The notes: generated by a model from the sequence alone, not told the origin. 64,000 nucleotides of DNA from Allobosea sp. (GCF_030695125.1 NZ_JAUYTP010000022.1:62001-126000), one strand, 5' to 3'; shown: positions 38,495 through 49,665, counted from the stretch's first letter. Numbers and translations: made by a program.

Positions 38495-38773
38495 GGATCG
38501 TCTCCCTTGCGGGGAGGGGGCGAGCGCCGGCCCCCGCCCGCTGTTGCAGCGTCGGTTTGCGAGAACGGGGCTGGCGGAGCGCCGCGAGGCGCGGGGTATA
38601 GAGGCCGCAACCGTTGAGCCAGGCTGCGGCGCGACAGGATTGAGCCACCCGTCGCACGCCCCCCGGCGCTCCGCCTTCGGCGTTTTTCGTCTCCGGGCCG
38701 CGCTTATCGGGTCGAAGGCCGGCCATCGCCGCGAGCCCTTTCGACGCCAGTGCCCCTCATCGGGTTGTCGCGT
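38495..38773. other. Intergenic region, nothing recognised
   Basis: GC-rich sequence between the Cys-rich gene and the 46-codon frame at 38774. The frames on both strands lack ribosome sites and family features. No repeat family or tRNA was seen. Confidence 0.5.
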
Positions 38774-38914
38774 CTATTTGGGCATGGGACGACGGCGTTT
38801 GCCGACGACCGTTCCAGCGAGCTCCTCGCACAGGGGCCGTAGTACCCCCAGGGCGGTGCCCCGAAACCTCCCGGGACTGGCGTGTGAAACCAGCCGCAGG
38901 CGCCGACCCTTCAC
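38774..38914 (-). CDS. Possible 46-aa ORF or structured intergenic element
   Basis: A GTG-initiated minus-strand frame of 46 codons ends in TAG at 38774-38776. The product is Arg-rich: it begins MKGRRLRLVSHASPGRFRG and ends VVGKRRRPMPK. GTG has GTGGCTGG before it rather than a clear ribosome site. The surrounding 38750-38960 bases are rich in short GC palindromes such as CCCCAGGGCGGTGCCCCG. It could equally be an RNA element or repeat. I cannot decide between these. Confidence 0.25.
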   Translation of the reverse strand: MKGRRLRLVSHASPGRFRGTALGVLRPLCEELAGTVVGKRRRPMPK

Positions 38915-39205
38915 CCAGCCACTGGCACACCTCCGGTTGGCCGCCCCGTTTGGGTGATGGGCGAGGGGAGTATGGGGGATGCGGGGAGGGCGGGGATAAG
39001 GTTGCGTGGGAACCGCGATGAGATTGGCACCGCATGTGACCAGTCACAGTTGACAGGGACCATGTTGCTTCAGTCTGCGTCTGCCATAGTACTCAAAAGC
39101 GAGCGTGGTCGATAATCAGCCAATTCAAAAAATGAATATCAATATTATTACAATAAAACGTATACACGTGAACAAATGATTTAGTTTTTTGATATTATTG
39201 TTTTA
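38915..39205. other. GC-to-AT transition: left edge of the AT-rich island
   Basis: GC-rich up to about 39055, then abruptly AT-rich. In 39121-39180 only 13 of 60 bases are G or C. No gene, tRNA, integrase or clear direct repeat marks the edge. The AT-rich part lies downstream of the island's second gene. Confidence 0.6.
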
Positions 39206-39820
39206 TTACCAGCCGAGAAGCATATCTGGCCTTAATGGACCAATAAAAGAGCTGCGCGATACTTTATCTGTCGCCGCTAAGGAATCGTATGACCTGCATA
39301 TAGCAAAATACGACCTCATAAATATTGGGCTATCTCGACTATTATGCATGATCAGCCCCCCTGTGCCGGCCCAATTTGGGTGGACCGCCTCGCATAGAAC
39401 GTTATAGATGTCAGATGCTTCGGGCATATGCTTGTCTAGAAACCTGATTCCATCAGCGACATGTGGCGATTTTATTCCTAGCTCTGTCTCGAATTCTCGA
39501 GATGCAAAGAAATGTTTTCTTAAAGTATTGCGAAATTTCTCTTTATCATTGGCGTTTCGCGCTCTAATCATCTTGTCGATAAAATCAATAAACGTCCCTG
39601 CTGTTTCCAGCAAGCCTCTTGCTGTCATACTTGCCGTTATCATGCGGCCACGTTCTAAACTTTCAATGCAATCTTCAGACAGCTCCAAAAGTCTGTTTAC
39701 TATAGATATAGAGTATTCCCTAATCGTTATACCGGAGGCTGAATGCTTATAAAATAATTTGTTAAGATCGAATCCCAGTTGGCGCACAATATCGATTTCA
39801 TGCAGCAGTTTGATTTTCAT
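39206..39820 (-). CDS. Unrecognised helical protein, second gene of the AT-rich island
   Basis: 204 aa from ATG 39820; a TTG at 39853 would add 11 residues and overlap the upstream gene by eight bases. It is predicted mostly helical, without signal peptide or membrane helix. Visible landmarks are RGLLETAGTFIDFIDKMI in the first half and YNVLCEAVHPNWAG in the second. The RxLLET plus YxxLxExxHPN arrangement recalls DUF5677-like and other HEPN-related helical proteins, but no R-x4-6-H catalytic motif was found, so that link is weak. Codon use is AT-rich like its partner, 25 bases upstream. Confidence 0.75.
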   Translation of the reverse strand: MKIKLLHEIDIVRQLGFDLNKLFYKHSASGITIREYSISIVNRLLELSEDCIESLERGRMITASMTARGLLETAGTFIDFIDKMIRARNANDKEKFRNTLRKHFFASREFETELGIKSPHVADGIRFLDKHMPEASDIYNVLCEAVHPNWAGTGGLIMHNSRDSPIFMRSYFAICRSYDSLAATDKVSRSSFIGPLRPDMLLGW

Positions 39821-39845
39821 ACTGTTTTCATTTAGATGATTTTGG

Positions 39846-41546
39846 TCAAACAATTTTGCTATCCCTATAAATCGCTATAAGCATATTATATGAAGCGACA
39901 TTACGCGCCGCCTTTAGTGTTGATCCGAATCCAGTCGTTGTATTATTTTTGTATTTGCAGACGACTTTGTGGTTTGGAGCATGCATGTTTTTGGTATCGG
40001 GATACGTCAAGAAATCAGGCTTTGCTCGGTCAGAAAATGATTGAGTAAATTCTTGAAGGATTTGAGAGTATGGAGCTTTATCATTAAAACGTGCGTTGAT
40101 ATCAATAAACGTCTCGATCTGCCCTGCAGATCTATCTCCAAGATCAAATTTTTTATTATAGTTTTCGAGGCTACTTTCAAAAATTGACTTTAGAAATTGA
40201 AAATTTTCTTCTGTTGAAACCACTGAATTAGCGTACATTAAACTCTGTATTATGTCGTGTAATTGTGCTTTGCTAATTTCATGATGTTTAATAAAAATTT
40301 GTTTCTCTCCAGCTTCTACGCAGTAAATCTCTCTGAGTTTATCTGTAGCGACCGGTACTCTGATGTTGTTGGGTGCGTTGCTTTGACAGGATAGGGCTAT
40401 TGCTGCTATAAATTGACTGCCAACTAATGCTGCGGTGCCGCTACAATGCGTACACGCGCCATTCTGATCATAGGTTGATGTCGTTGAGAAACAAGAAATT
40501 GTATCTTTATCGCTGACGTTCCATCGCAACTTATGGGTGTTAATCCAGGAACGCGCCTGCTTGACTTGTCTATCAGAGGGAACCCAACGTAATGCTGTAC
40601 AGCGTGTTTTGTTATAGTATTCGTTTATTCGTTTTTCTTGATACTTCCTAAATTGTGGCTGATTTAGGTCTTCCAGTTTGGATAGTATGGATTCCGCTAC
40701 AAGGACCGTTGCGGCTCGCTTTGAGCTACCAACTTCTTGTATCTCGCCGACCCCTGGGATCGATGTAGAAGCTTCAAATGCTGGGTCGTGCTCGGGGCGG
40801 CCCTCAATCTTTGTGACGACGTATGATGGTGTATTTCCAAAACAATCCTGAGTATATTCCTGCAAAAAAGTCTTTGGATCTCGTATAATTAAAATATCGT
40901 ACTCATATTTTGCTAAAGTGCCTACTGGATCGGCAGTGCGAATTATAAAATCCTCAATATCCGAGAAACTTGAACCGTTTATGTGTAGCGAATGAATAGT
41001 TTCGAAATATGCTCGAGAAAGATCTGACTCCGAGAATATATGATTTTGATCTGTGCAAATATTACCTAGATCGGATTTTTGCCAAACAGTTGCAATAAAA
41101 TCCAAGCGCCCAAGGTGGTTGCAGGCAAACGATCCGTGTTCTCTGCCTCTCGATAAAAAGAAACCCGATCGTATAAGTATTCTGAGAGTTAAGTAATTAT
41201 AGATCGACTTACCGGCCGAAGCGGTAGTTGAACTTATATTTTGATAGAAATGAGAAAATTCACTATCTATTTGCCCAGCTTCGTGTCCAATCAAAGAACT
41301 GTGTCGTATAGAATATATAAATTCATATTTTTTTGGTGCATTTATATAATGATTGACGCGTTGCGAAAAATAATCGCAGTAAATTTTGTGAGATTCAATC
41401 ATACTTACTATCGCAGCTAGTCGATTCTCCATCGCCGTGATCGACGCATCAAAACGCTCGATCTCGGAGGTATATATATCCCGAACGCGCGCTGACATTT
41501 CGGCGAGAACATGATTTAGCCGAAGTGTTGATAGTTCAAGGCTCAT
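39846..41546 (-). CDS. Tandem degenerate RNase III-like / dsRBD protein (566 aa)
   Basis: 566 aa, AT-rich, no signal peptide. By eye it reads as four domains. RNase III-like 1 (~55-205) has IRHSSLIGHE where RNase III has ALTHRS, and YFETIHSLHINGSSFSDIE like the FEALIGAIYLDGG helix. dsRBD 1 (~224-292) has FLQEYTQ, YVVTKIEGRPEHDPAFE and GSSKRAATVLVAESIL. RNase III-like 2 (~335-465) has GTAALVGSQFIAAIAL in the signature helix. dsRBD 2 (~490-562) has YSQILQEF, NHKVVCKYK and GFGSTLKAARNVASYNML. The signature-helix Glu/Asp are missing in both nuclease-like domains, so cleavage is unlikely. dsRNA binding is inferred. It heads a two-gene unit. Confidence 0.75.
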   Translation of the reverse strand: MSLELSTLRLNHVLAEMSARVRDIYTSEIERFDASITAMENRLAAIVSMIESHKIYCDYFSQRVNHYINAPKKYEFIYSIRHSSLIGHEAGQIDSEFSHFYQNISSTTASAGKSIYNYLTLRILIRSGFFLSRGREHGSFACNHLGRLDFIATVWQKSDLGNICTDQNHIFSESDLSRAYFETIHSLHINGSSFSDIEDFIIRTADPVGTLAKYEYDILIIRDPKTFLQEYTQDCFGNTPSYVVTKIEGRPEHDPAFEASTSIPGVGEIQEVGSSKRAATVLVAESILSKLEDLNQPQFRKYQEKRINEYYNKTRCTALRWVPSDRQVKQARSWINTHKLRWNVSDKDTISCFSTTSTYDQNGACTHCSGTAALVGSQFIAAIALSCQSNAPNNIRVPVATDKLREIYCVEAGEKQIFIKHHEISKAQLHDIIQSLMYANSVVSTEENFQFLKSIFESSLENYNKKFDLGDRSAGQIETFIDINARFNDKAPYSQILQEFTQSFSDRAKPDFLTYPDTKNMHAPNHKVVCKYKNNTTTGFGSTLKAARNVASYNMLIAIYRDSKIV

Positions 41547-41576
41547 GATTGATCAACGCATCTTTGACACGCGCAG

Positions 41577-41605
41577 ATTACAGCAGGCAGGCGGTGCCAA
41601 TGCAA
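41577..41605 (-). promoter_or_regulatory. Candidate promoter for the island's two genes
   Basis: On the minus strand TTGCAT (41605-41600), 17 bases, then TGTAAT (41582-41577), about 30 bases before the ATG at 41546. No good ribosome-binding site precedes that ATG. Confidence 0.4.
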
Positions 41606-41780
41606 GCGATGATCAAAAAACTTTCAATTTGATGACGATTCGGGGTCGCCAAGGTCTTTTGCGGTACGCTGCCCATTGTTCGGAGTTCGTCGCCGTGGCG
41701 TGCCTCCCGAGCCGCAGGATTGGTGCAGGATTGGTGCAGGCGCTACCGTGGGAGACGGGTGAGGAATTGCGCCCGAACCG

Positions 41781-44798
<3,018 letters not shown>

Positions 44799-44973
44799 GG
44801 GGGCGTCCGGTCAGGGATGAAGCGTAGAGATAGGGCAAAAGCCGCGCCACACCAGCCCATGGGGCGGGCGGCGGCGTTGTCTATCACGCAAGCCGCCAGC
44901 GGCGCGTCGTCGCGGGGCGCGATGCTGACAGGGTGTGGCAGGAGTGGGGGGGCGGCTCGTCGCCTGACGCGCC
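44799..44973. other. Intergenic region upstream of uvrA
   Basis: No gene is supported. It must hold the uvrA promoter, but no clear -35/-10 or SOS box was seen. A family B repeat follows. Confidence 0.5.
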
Positions 44974-45115
44974 GTCGTCCCGGGCGACCCCTCGGGTCCG
45001 GCCTTCGGCCGCCCCAAGGGCAGGCTCCGGGAGACCCGGGATCCATTCCGGAAGCTGACCGAGCAGCGTTCCGGAATGGATCCCGGGTCTGCGCTTCGCT
45101 CCGCCCGGGATGACC
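44974..45115. repeat. Intergenic palindromic repeat, family B (copy 5)
   Basis: GTCGTCCCGGGCGACC opens it. GGGATCCATTCCGGAA and TTCCGGAATGGATCCCGGG form a near-perfect inverted pair, and CGCCCGGGATGACC closes it. It ends a short distance before the downstream aminotransferase stop. Confidence 0.8.
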
Positions 45116-45151
45116 CCGCCTTACGACTTGGTCACCAGAACTGGAGAACGC

Positions 45152-46333
45152 TCAGGCTGTCGCAGCCCCGAGATACGCCACCGCCGCATCGACGCCGCCG
45201 GAACCGTGCGGCACGCCCTTCGCCTGCAGCGCCATCTCGACGACGCCGAGCGTTCCCAGCACGGTCGGCGCGTTGACATGGCCCATATGGGCGATGCGGA
45301 AGGCCTTGCCGGTGAGATCGCCGATGCCGAGCCCGAGCGAGACGCCGCCGATATCGCGGGCGAAGTTGGTGATCACGGTGGATTCGACGCCCTGGACCAG
45401 GATCGGCGTGACGGAGGGGGCGCGCTGGGCGGGGTCTGTGATGTTGAAGGTCACGGCCTGGCCTTGCGACCAGCGTGCCACGGCGGCATGGGTCGCGCCG
45501 GCGAGGAGGCGGTGGCGCTCCCAGACGGCCTCCAGCCCCTCCTCGAAGATCATGTCGAGCGCCGCGCGCAGGCCGAAGAGCAGATGCTCGGGCGCGGTGC
45601 CGCAATGCTTCATATAGGCGAGCGTGTTCATCCGCGACGACCAGTCCCAGTAGAGCGTCTTCATCGTCGCGGTCTTGTGCGCGGCAATCGCCTTCTCGTT
45701 GGCGGCGACGAAGGCCAGCCCCGGCGAGGTCATCAGCCCTTTTTGGGAGGCCGACATGGCGACGTCGACGCCCCAGGAATCCATCTCGAAGGGCATGCAG
45801 CCGACCGAGGCGACGCCGTCGACCATGAACAGGGCCGGGTGGCCTGCGGCGTCGATGGCGCGGCGCACGGCCGGGACGTCGTTGACGACGCCCGAGGCGG
45901 TGTCGATCTGCACCATCAGCACGGCCTTGATGGCGTGGCCGTCATCGGCGCGCAGCCGTGCCTCGACGGCGGCGGGGTCGATCGCAGCGCGCCAGCTTCC
46001 CGGCAGAACCTCGACATCGGCGCCCATGAAGGCGGCCATCTCGCCCCAGCCGATGGCGAAGCGGCCGCTCGCCAGCACCAGCACCTTGTCGCCGCGCGAC
46101 AGCACATTGGTCAGCGCCGCCTCCCAGCCGCCATGGCCGTTGGCGGCGTAGACGAAGGTCTCGCCGGTGGTGCGGAAGACGCGCTTGAGATCGGCCAGCA
46201 CCGACTCCGTCAGATCGACGATCGGCTTCGAGCTCAGCTCCTCGGCCGGGCGCATCATCGCCTGGAGCACGCGGTCGGGGATATTGGTCGGCCCCGGCAT
46301 CGCGAGGATGTGCCGGCCGTTGGCGACGCTCAT
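45152..46333 (-). CDS. Class V aminotransferase, serine-glyoxylate / alanine-glyoxylate type
   Basis: 393 aa. Transfers an amino group to glyoxylate, probably from serine or alanine. Seen: AMPGPTNIPDRVLQAM at the start (the class V PGPT), AANGHGGWEAAL, the cofactor Asp in VDGVASVG and the Schiff-base lysine in SASQKGLMTSPG. It is closest in feel to SgaA of serine-cycle and photorespiratory organisms, but no serine-cycle genes are here. ATG at 46333 is preferred over a frame start at 46423 that adds 30 residues. It diverges from the MFS gene. Confidence 0.87.
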   Translation of the reverse strand: MSVANGRHILAMPGPTNIPDRVLQAMMRPAEELSSKPIVDLTESVLADLKRVFRTTGETFVYAANGHGGWEAALTNVLSRGDKVLVLASGRFAIGWGEMAAFMGADVEVLPGSWRAAIDPAAVEARLRADDGHAIKAVLMVQIDTASGVVNDVPAVRRAIDAAGHPALFMVDGVASVGCMPFEMDSWGVDVAMSASQKGLMTSPGLAFVAANEKAIAAHKTATMKTLYWDWSSRMNTLAYMKHCGTAPEHLLFGLRAALDMIFEEGLEAVWERHRLLAGATHAAVARWSQGQAVTFNITDPAQRAPSVTPILVQGVESTVITNFARDIGGVSLGLGIGDLTGKAFRIAHMGHVNAPTVLGTLGVVEMALQAKGVPHGSGGVDAAVAYLGAATA

Positions 46334-46551
46334 CTGACGGGAATCCTGTGTGGCGGCGGGGTGCCTGAGGGGGGGCCCTGTCGCCATAGCGACAGTGCCG
46401 GCCCACAAGCAAGAGCCGTGCACGCCGCAGGGTCATGCCGTCACCGGCGGGCTGCTGCATGGCGCCCCTGCATTCATTTCGCTGGCTTAGCGGCTCGCGC
46501 CGGTTCAATGGCTAGCAAAATGGCCTGGCTCGAACCGGATACCCCTCGGAC

Positions 46552-47778
46552 ATGACCGCCACCACGCCGCCCGCCCGCATCGCCCAGGCCGCCGCCATGC
46601 CGGTGCTGCTGGCGCTCAGCGCGACGCATCTGCTCAACGACATGATGCAGTCGCTGATCCCGGCGATCTACCCGATCATCAAGACCGCCTATGGCCTGGA
46701 TTTCGGGCAGATCGGCCTGATCACCCTGACCTTCCAGATCACCGCCTCGCTGTTTCAACCGCTGGTCGGGGCCTATACCGACAAGAACCCGATGCCCTAT
46801 TCGATGGTCGCGGGCATGGGTTTCACGCTCGCCGGGCTGATCGGGCTGGCCTATGCCGGCAGCTACCCGCTGCTGCTGCTCTCGGCGGGCTGCGTCGGGC
46901 TCGGTTCCTCGATCTTCCACCCGGAGGCGACGCGCATGGCGCGCAACGCCTCGGGCGGGCGTCACGGGCTGGCGCAGGGCATCTTCCAGGTCGGCGGACA
47001 GACGGGCGGGGCGCTCGGGCCTCTGCTGGCCGCCTTCATCATCGTGCCGCGCGGGCAGGCGAGCCTGGCCTGGTTCTCCGCCGCGGCTCTGGTCGCGATG
47101 ATGCTGATGACCTGGACCGCCGGGCGCTATGCGCAGCTGCAGCGCCAGCAGGCGGCGGCACCTGCAAAGGCGAAGGCGGCTGCGGCGGCCCCAGCGCGCT
47201 CGACGGCGGCGGTTGCCTTCGCGGTCACGATCCTGGTGATCCTGCTGTTCTCGAAGAACGCCTATTCGCAGAGCTTCAGCTCGTTCTACACCTTCTACCT
47301 GATCGGCAAGTTCGGGGTCAGCGTGCAGACCTCGCAGGTCATGCTGTTCCTGTTCCTCGGCTCCTCGGCGGCGGGCGCGATCTTCGGCGGCATCATGGGT
47401 GACCGGATCGGCCGCAACAAGATCATCTGGTTCTCGATCCTGGGCGCGCTGCCGTTCACGCTGATGCTGCCCTTCGCCGACCTGTTCTGGACCGGGGTGC
47501 TGACGATCGTCATCAACCTGATCATGTCCAGCGCCTTTGCCGCGATCCTGATCTACGCGATGGAGCTGATGCCCGGCCGCATCGGACTGGTCGGCGGGTT
47601 GTTCTACGGCCTGTCCTTCGGGCTGGGCGGGGTGGCTGCCGCGCTGCTCGGCGAACTCGCCGACCGGATCGGGATCGACGCGGTCTATGCGATCTGCGCC
47701 TTCCTGCCGGCGATCGGCCTGCTCGCCTGGTTCCTGCCGAAGCTGACGCCGCAAGGGGCGGGTGCGCCTGCTCATTGA
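46552..47778 (+). CDS. MFS exporter, fosmidomycin-resistance (Fsr)-like
   Basis: 408 aa with 12 predicted transmembrane helices. The N-terminus ALSATHLLNDMMQSLIPAIY and GSSIFHPEATRMAR (motif in helices 3-4) are characteristic of the Fsr/fosmidomycin-resistance branch. A linker of ~45 residues rich in Ala/Lys joins the halves. A drug-efflux role is inferred from the family; the natural substrate is unknown. Confidence 0.87.
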   Translation: MTATTPPARIAQAAAMPVLLALSATHLLNDMMQSLIPAIYPIIKTAYGLDFGQIGLITLTFQITASLFQPLVGAYTDKNPMPYSMVAGMGFTLAGLIGLAYAGSYPLLLLSAGCVGLGSSIFHPEATRMARNASGGRHGLAQGIFQVGGQTGGALGPLLAAFIIVPRGQASLAWFSAAALVAMMLMTWTAGRYAQLQRQQAAAPAKAKAAAAAPARSTAAVAFAVTILVILLFSKNAYSQSFSSFYTFYLIGKFGVSVQTSQVMLFLFLGSSAAGAIFGGIMGDRIGRNKIIWFSILGALPFTLMLPFADLFWTGVLTIVINLIMSSAFAAILIYAMELMPGRIGLVGGLFYGLSFGLGGVAAALLGELADRIGIDAVYAICAFLPAIGLLAWFLPKLTPQGAGAPAH

Positions 47779-47897
47779 GGCACCGGCACAGAGCGAGAAT
47801 TGATCTCGCCCAAAGCGGCGCTGGCGGCTTGCGCTAGCATCCCTCCCCAAACCGCGCCCCGACCGCTCAGGCCGGAGGCGCAAGCAGGGGGGACGCC

Positions 47898-48689
47898 ATG
47901 ACGGACACGCAGACAACAGAGGCGCCGCGGCCCGACCCGGTGGTGCGCCGGATCGGCGTGCATGATGTGGTCGAAGCCTTCATCGCGGGCCTGCGCGATT
48001 TCCAGGCGGCCCCGCTCTTCGGCCTGTTCTTCGGCGGGCTCTATGCGCTGGCGGGGCTGGCGATCCTGATGTCGCTGACGCGTTTCGGCATGCCCTATCT
48101 GGCCTATCCGCTGGCGGCGGGCTTCGTGCTGATCGGGCCTTTCGTCGCGGTCGGGTTGTACGAGGTGTCGCGGCGGCGCGAGGCCGGGGAGCCGCTGGCC
48201 TGGGGCAAGGTGCTCGGCGTCGTCTTCGCACAGAGCCAGCGCGAACTCGGCTGGATGGCCTTCGTCACGTTGTTCGTGATGATGATGTGGCTCTACCAGG
48301 TGCGGCTTCTGCTGGCGCTGTTCCTGGGCTTCCAGTCCTTCGCCAGCTTCAACGGCTTTCTCAGCGTGATCGTGACGACGCCGGAGGGGCTGATGTTCCT
48401 CGCCGTCGGCAATCTCGTCGGGGCGGTGCTGGCGGCGGCGTTGTTTTCACTGACGGTGGTGTCGTTTCCGCTGCTGCTCGACCGCGAGGTCGACTTCATC
48501 ACCGCGATGATCACCAGCGTGCGTGCCGTCGCCGCCAACCCGGTGCCGATGCTGGGCTTCGCGGCGGCGATCGTCGCCCTGTCGGCGATCGCGATGCTGC
48601 CGATCTTCCTCGGCCTCATCGTGCTCCTGCCGGTGCTCGGCCATGCGACCTGGCATCTCTACCGGCGGGTGGTCGAGCCGGCGGCCTGA
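47898..48689 (+). CDS. DUF2189 integral membrane protein
   Basis: 263 aa, about six transmembrane segments. The N-terminal RRIGVHDVVEAFIAGLRDF followed by a helix pair and YEVSRRREAGEPLAW is the DUF2189 pattern. Function is unknown in the family. It follows the MFS gene by 120 bases in the same direction. Confidence 0.85.
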   Translation: MTDTQTTEAPRPDPVVRRIGVHDVVEAFIAGLRDFQAAPLFGLFFGGLYALAGLAILMSLTRFGMPYLAYPLAAGFVLIGPFVAVGLYEVSRRREAGEPLAWGKVLGVVFAQSQRELGWMAFVTLFVMMMWLYQVRLLLALFLGFQSFASFNGFLSVIVTTPEGLMFLAVGNLVGAVLAAALFSLTVVSFPLLLDREVDFITAMITSVRAVAANPVPMLGFAAAIVALSAIAMLPIFLGLIVLLPVLGHATWHLYRRVVEPAA

Positions 48690-48774
48690 TCCGCGCCGGC
48701 GGCGATGCGGGGCCGGCCTGCTGTCATGACGTGTCGCACGGCCCGTGCCAGTCTGCCTCCGTGAGGAGAGGACG

Positions 48775-49350
48775 ATGGACGAACGGCGACCCTACCGCGC
48801 GATGGCCTTCAACAATCTCTGGGCCAACCACCGGCTGCTGCGCAGTTGCGCGGGCCTCTCGCAGGCCGAATGGGTGGCACCGCGCACCGGGTTCTTCCCG
48901 AGCCTGCGGGCGACGCTCAACCACATCCTGATCATCGACCACTTCTATGTCGATGCGATGGAGGGCGGGACACTCGGCCCCGCCGCCTGGGCCAACCGCG
49001 AGCCCTGCGCGACGCTGCCCGAGCTTCAGGCCGCGCAGGAGGCGATGGACCGGCGCCTGATCGCCGTGGTCGAGGCGGCGGGCCAAGGTGCGGAGAAAGG
49101 CGGGCTGGAGCGGATCGTCAGCGTGCATCGCGGCGCCCGCATCCAGCGCGAGCGGCTCGACCGGCTGCTGCTGCACCTGTTCCAGCACCAGATCCACCAT
49201 CGCGGCCAGGCCCATGCCATGCTCAGCGGCACGTCGGTGGCGCCGCCGCAGCTCGACGAGTTCTTCTCGGTCGGCGAGGCGGAGCTGCGGGAAGGCGAGT
49301 TCGCCGCGCTGGGGCTGAGCGAGGCGGCGGTGTGGGGGGAGGAGGGCTAG
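48775..49350 (+). CDS. DinB family protein
   Basis: 191 aa four-helix bundle of the DinB/YfiT superfamily. The metal-site histidines typical of the family are visible: NHILIIDHFY near residue 45-55 and HLFQHQIHHRGQAH further on. Such proteins are putative metal-dependent thiol transferases; the substrate is unknown. ATG at 48775 follows GAGGAGAGG, which decides it over a start 30 bases upstream. Confidence 0.87.
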   Translation: MDERRPYRAMAFNNLWANHRLLRSCAGLSQAEWVAPRTGFFPSLRATLNHILIIDHFYVDAMEGGTLGPAAWANREPCATLPELQAAQEAMDRRLIAVVEAAGQGAEKGGLERIVSVHRGARIQRERLDRLLLHLFQHQIHHRGQAHAMLSGTSVAPPQLDEFFSVGEAELREGEFAALGLSEAAVWGEEG

Positions 49351-49379
49351 ACATTGCCGATCCCGAACGGAGCCACCGC

Positions 49380-49474
49380 GTCATCCCGGGCTTGCCCCGG
49401 GATCCATCGGAGGGCTCCGGAGCTTTACGATGGATCCCGGATCTGCGCCGCTGCGCGGCTTGTCCGGGATGACG
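49380..49474. repeat. Intergenic palindromic repeat, family B (copy 6)
   Basis: GTCATCCCGGGCTTGCC opens it, CCCGGGATCCATC and GATGGATCCCGG form the central inverted pair, and GTCCGGGATGACGG closes it. It is upstream of ssb and just before its SOS box. Confidence 0.85.
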
Positions 49475-49566
49475 GCGCGCTTGTGGTTTCTGGGCAGCCT
49501 CGAGAGGACGGGGCGAGATCATCGCAGGCCCCACGAAATCAGGGGACAACCCTGCAAATGGCGCTT

Positions 49567-49581
49567 GAACAAAACAGGAAC
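49567..49581 (+). promoter_or_regulatory. LexA/SOS box upstream of ssb
   Basis: GAAC-AAAACAG-GAAC, an exact match to the alphaproteobacterial direct-repeat SOS operator (GTTC-N7-GTTC read on the other strand). It lies 85 bases before the ssb start. LexA repression of ssb is inferred. Confidence 0.75.
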
Positions 49582-49665
49582 ATCATTGATAGTGGCGCGG
49601 TCGGCCGGTAGGGTCGCGCTCCGGTGAAAAGCCGGTTTCGATGTGCGCAGGAAATGGAGCCTCTC

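Noticed and set aside
37874-38617. Plus-strand frame through the family B repeat
   Set aside because: It runs through a palindromic repeat and antisense to the Cys-rich gene; no motif or ribosome site.
38259-38957. Plus-strand 232-codon frame
   Set aside because: Arg/Pro-rich product with no family features; it overlaps the better-supported minus-strand Cys-rich gene.
38900-39205. tRNA or integrase at the island edge
   Set aside because: No cloverleaf-like sequence, CCA end or recombinase frame was found.
39206-39820. HEPN ribonuclease assignment for the island's second protein
   Set aside because: The R-x4-6-H catalytic motif could not be found; only a loose helical pattern and a YxxLxExxHPN motif support the link.
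44799-44973. SOS box upstream of uvrA
   Set aside because: No GTTC-N7-GTTC or GAAC-N7-GAAC was seen in the leader.
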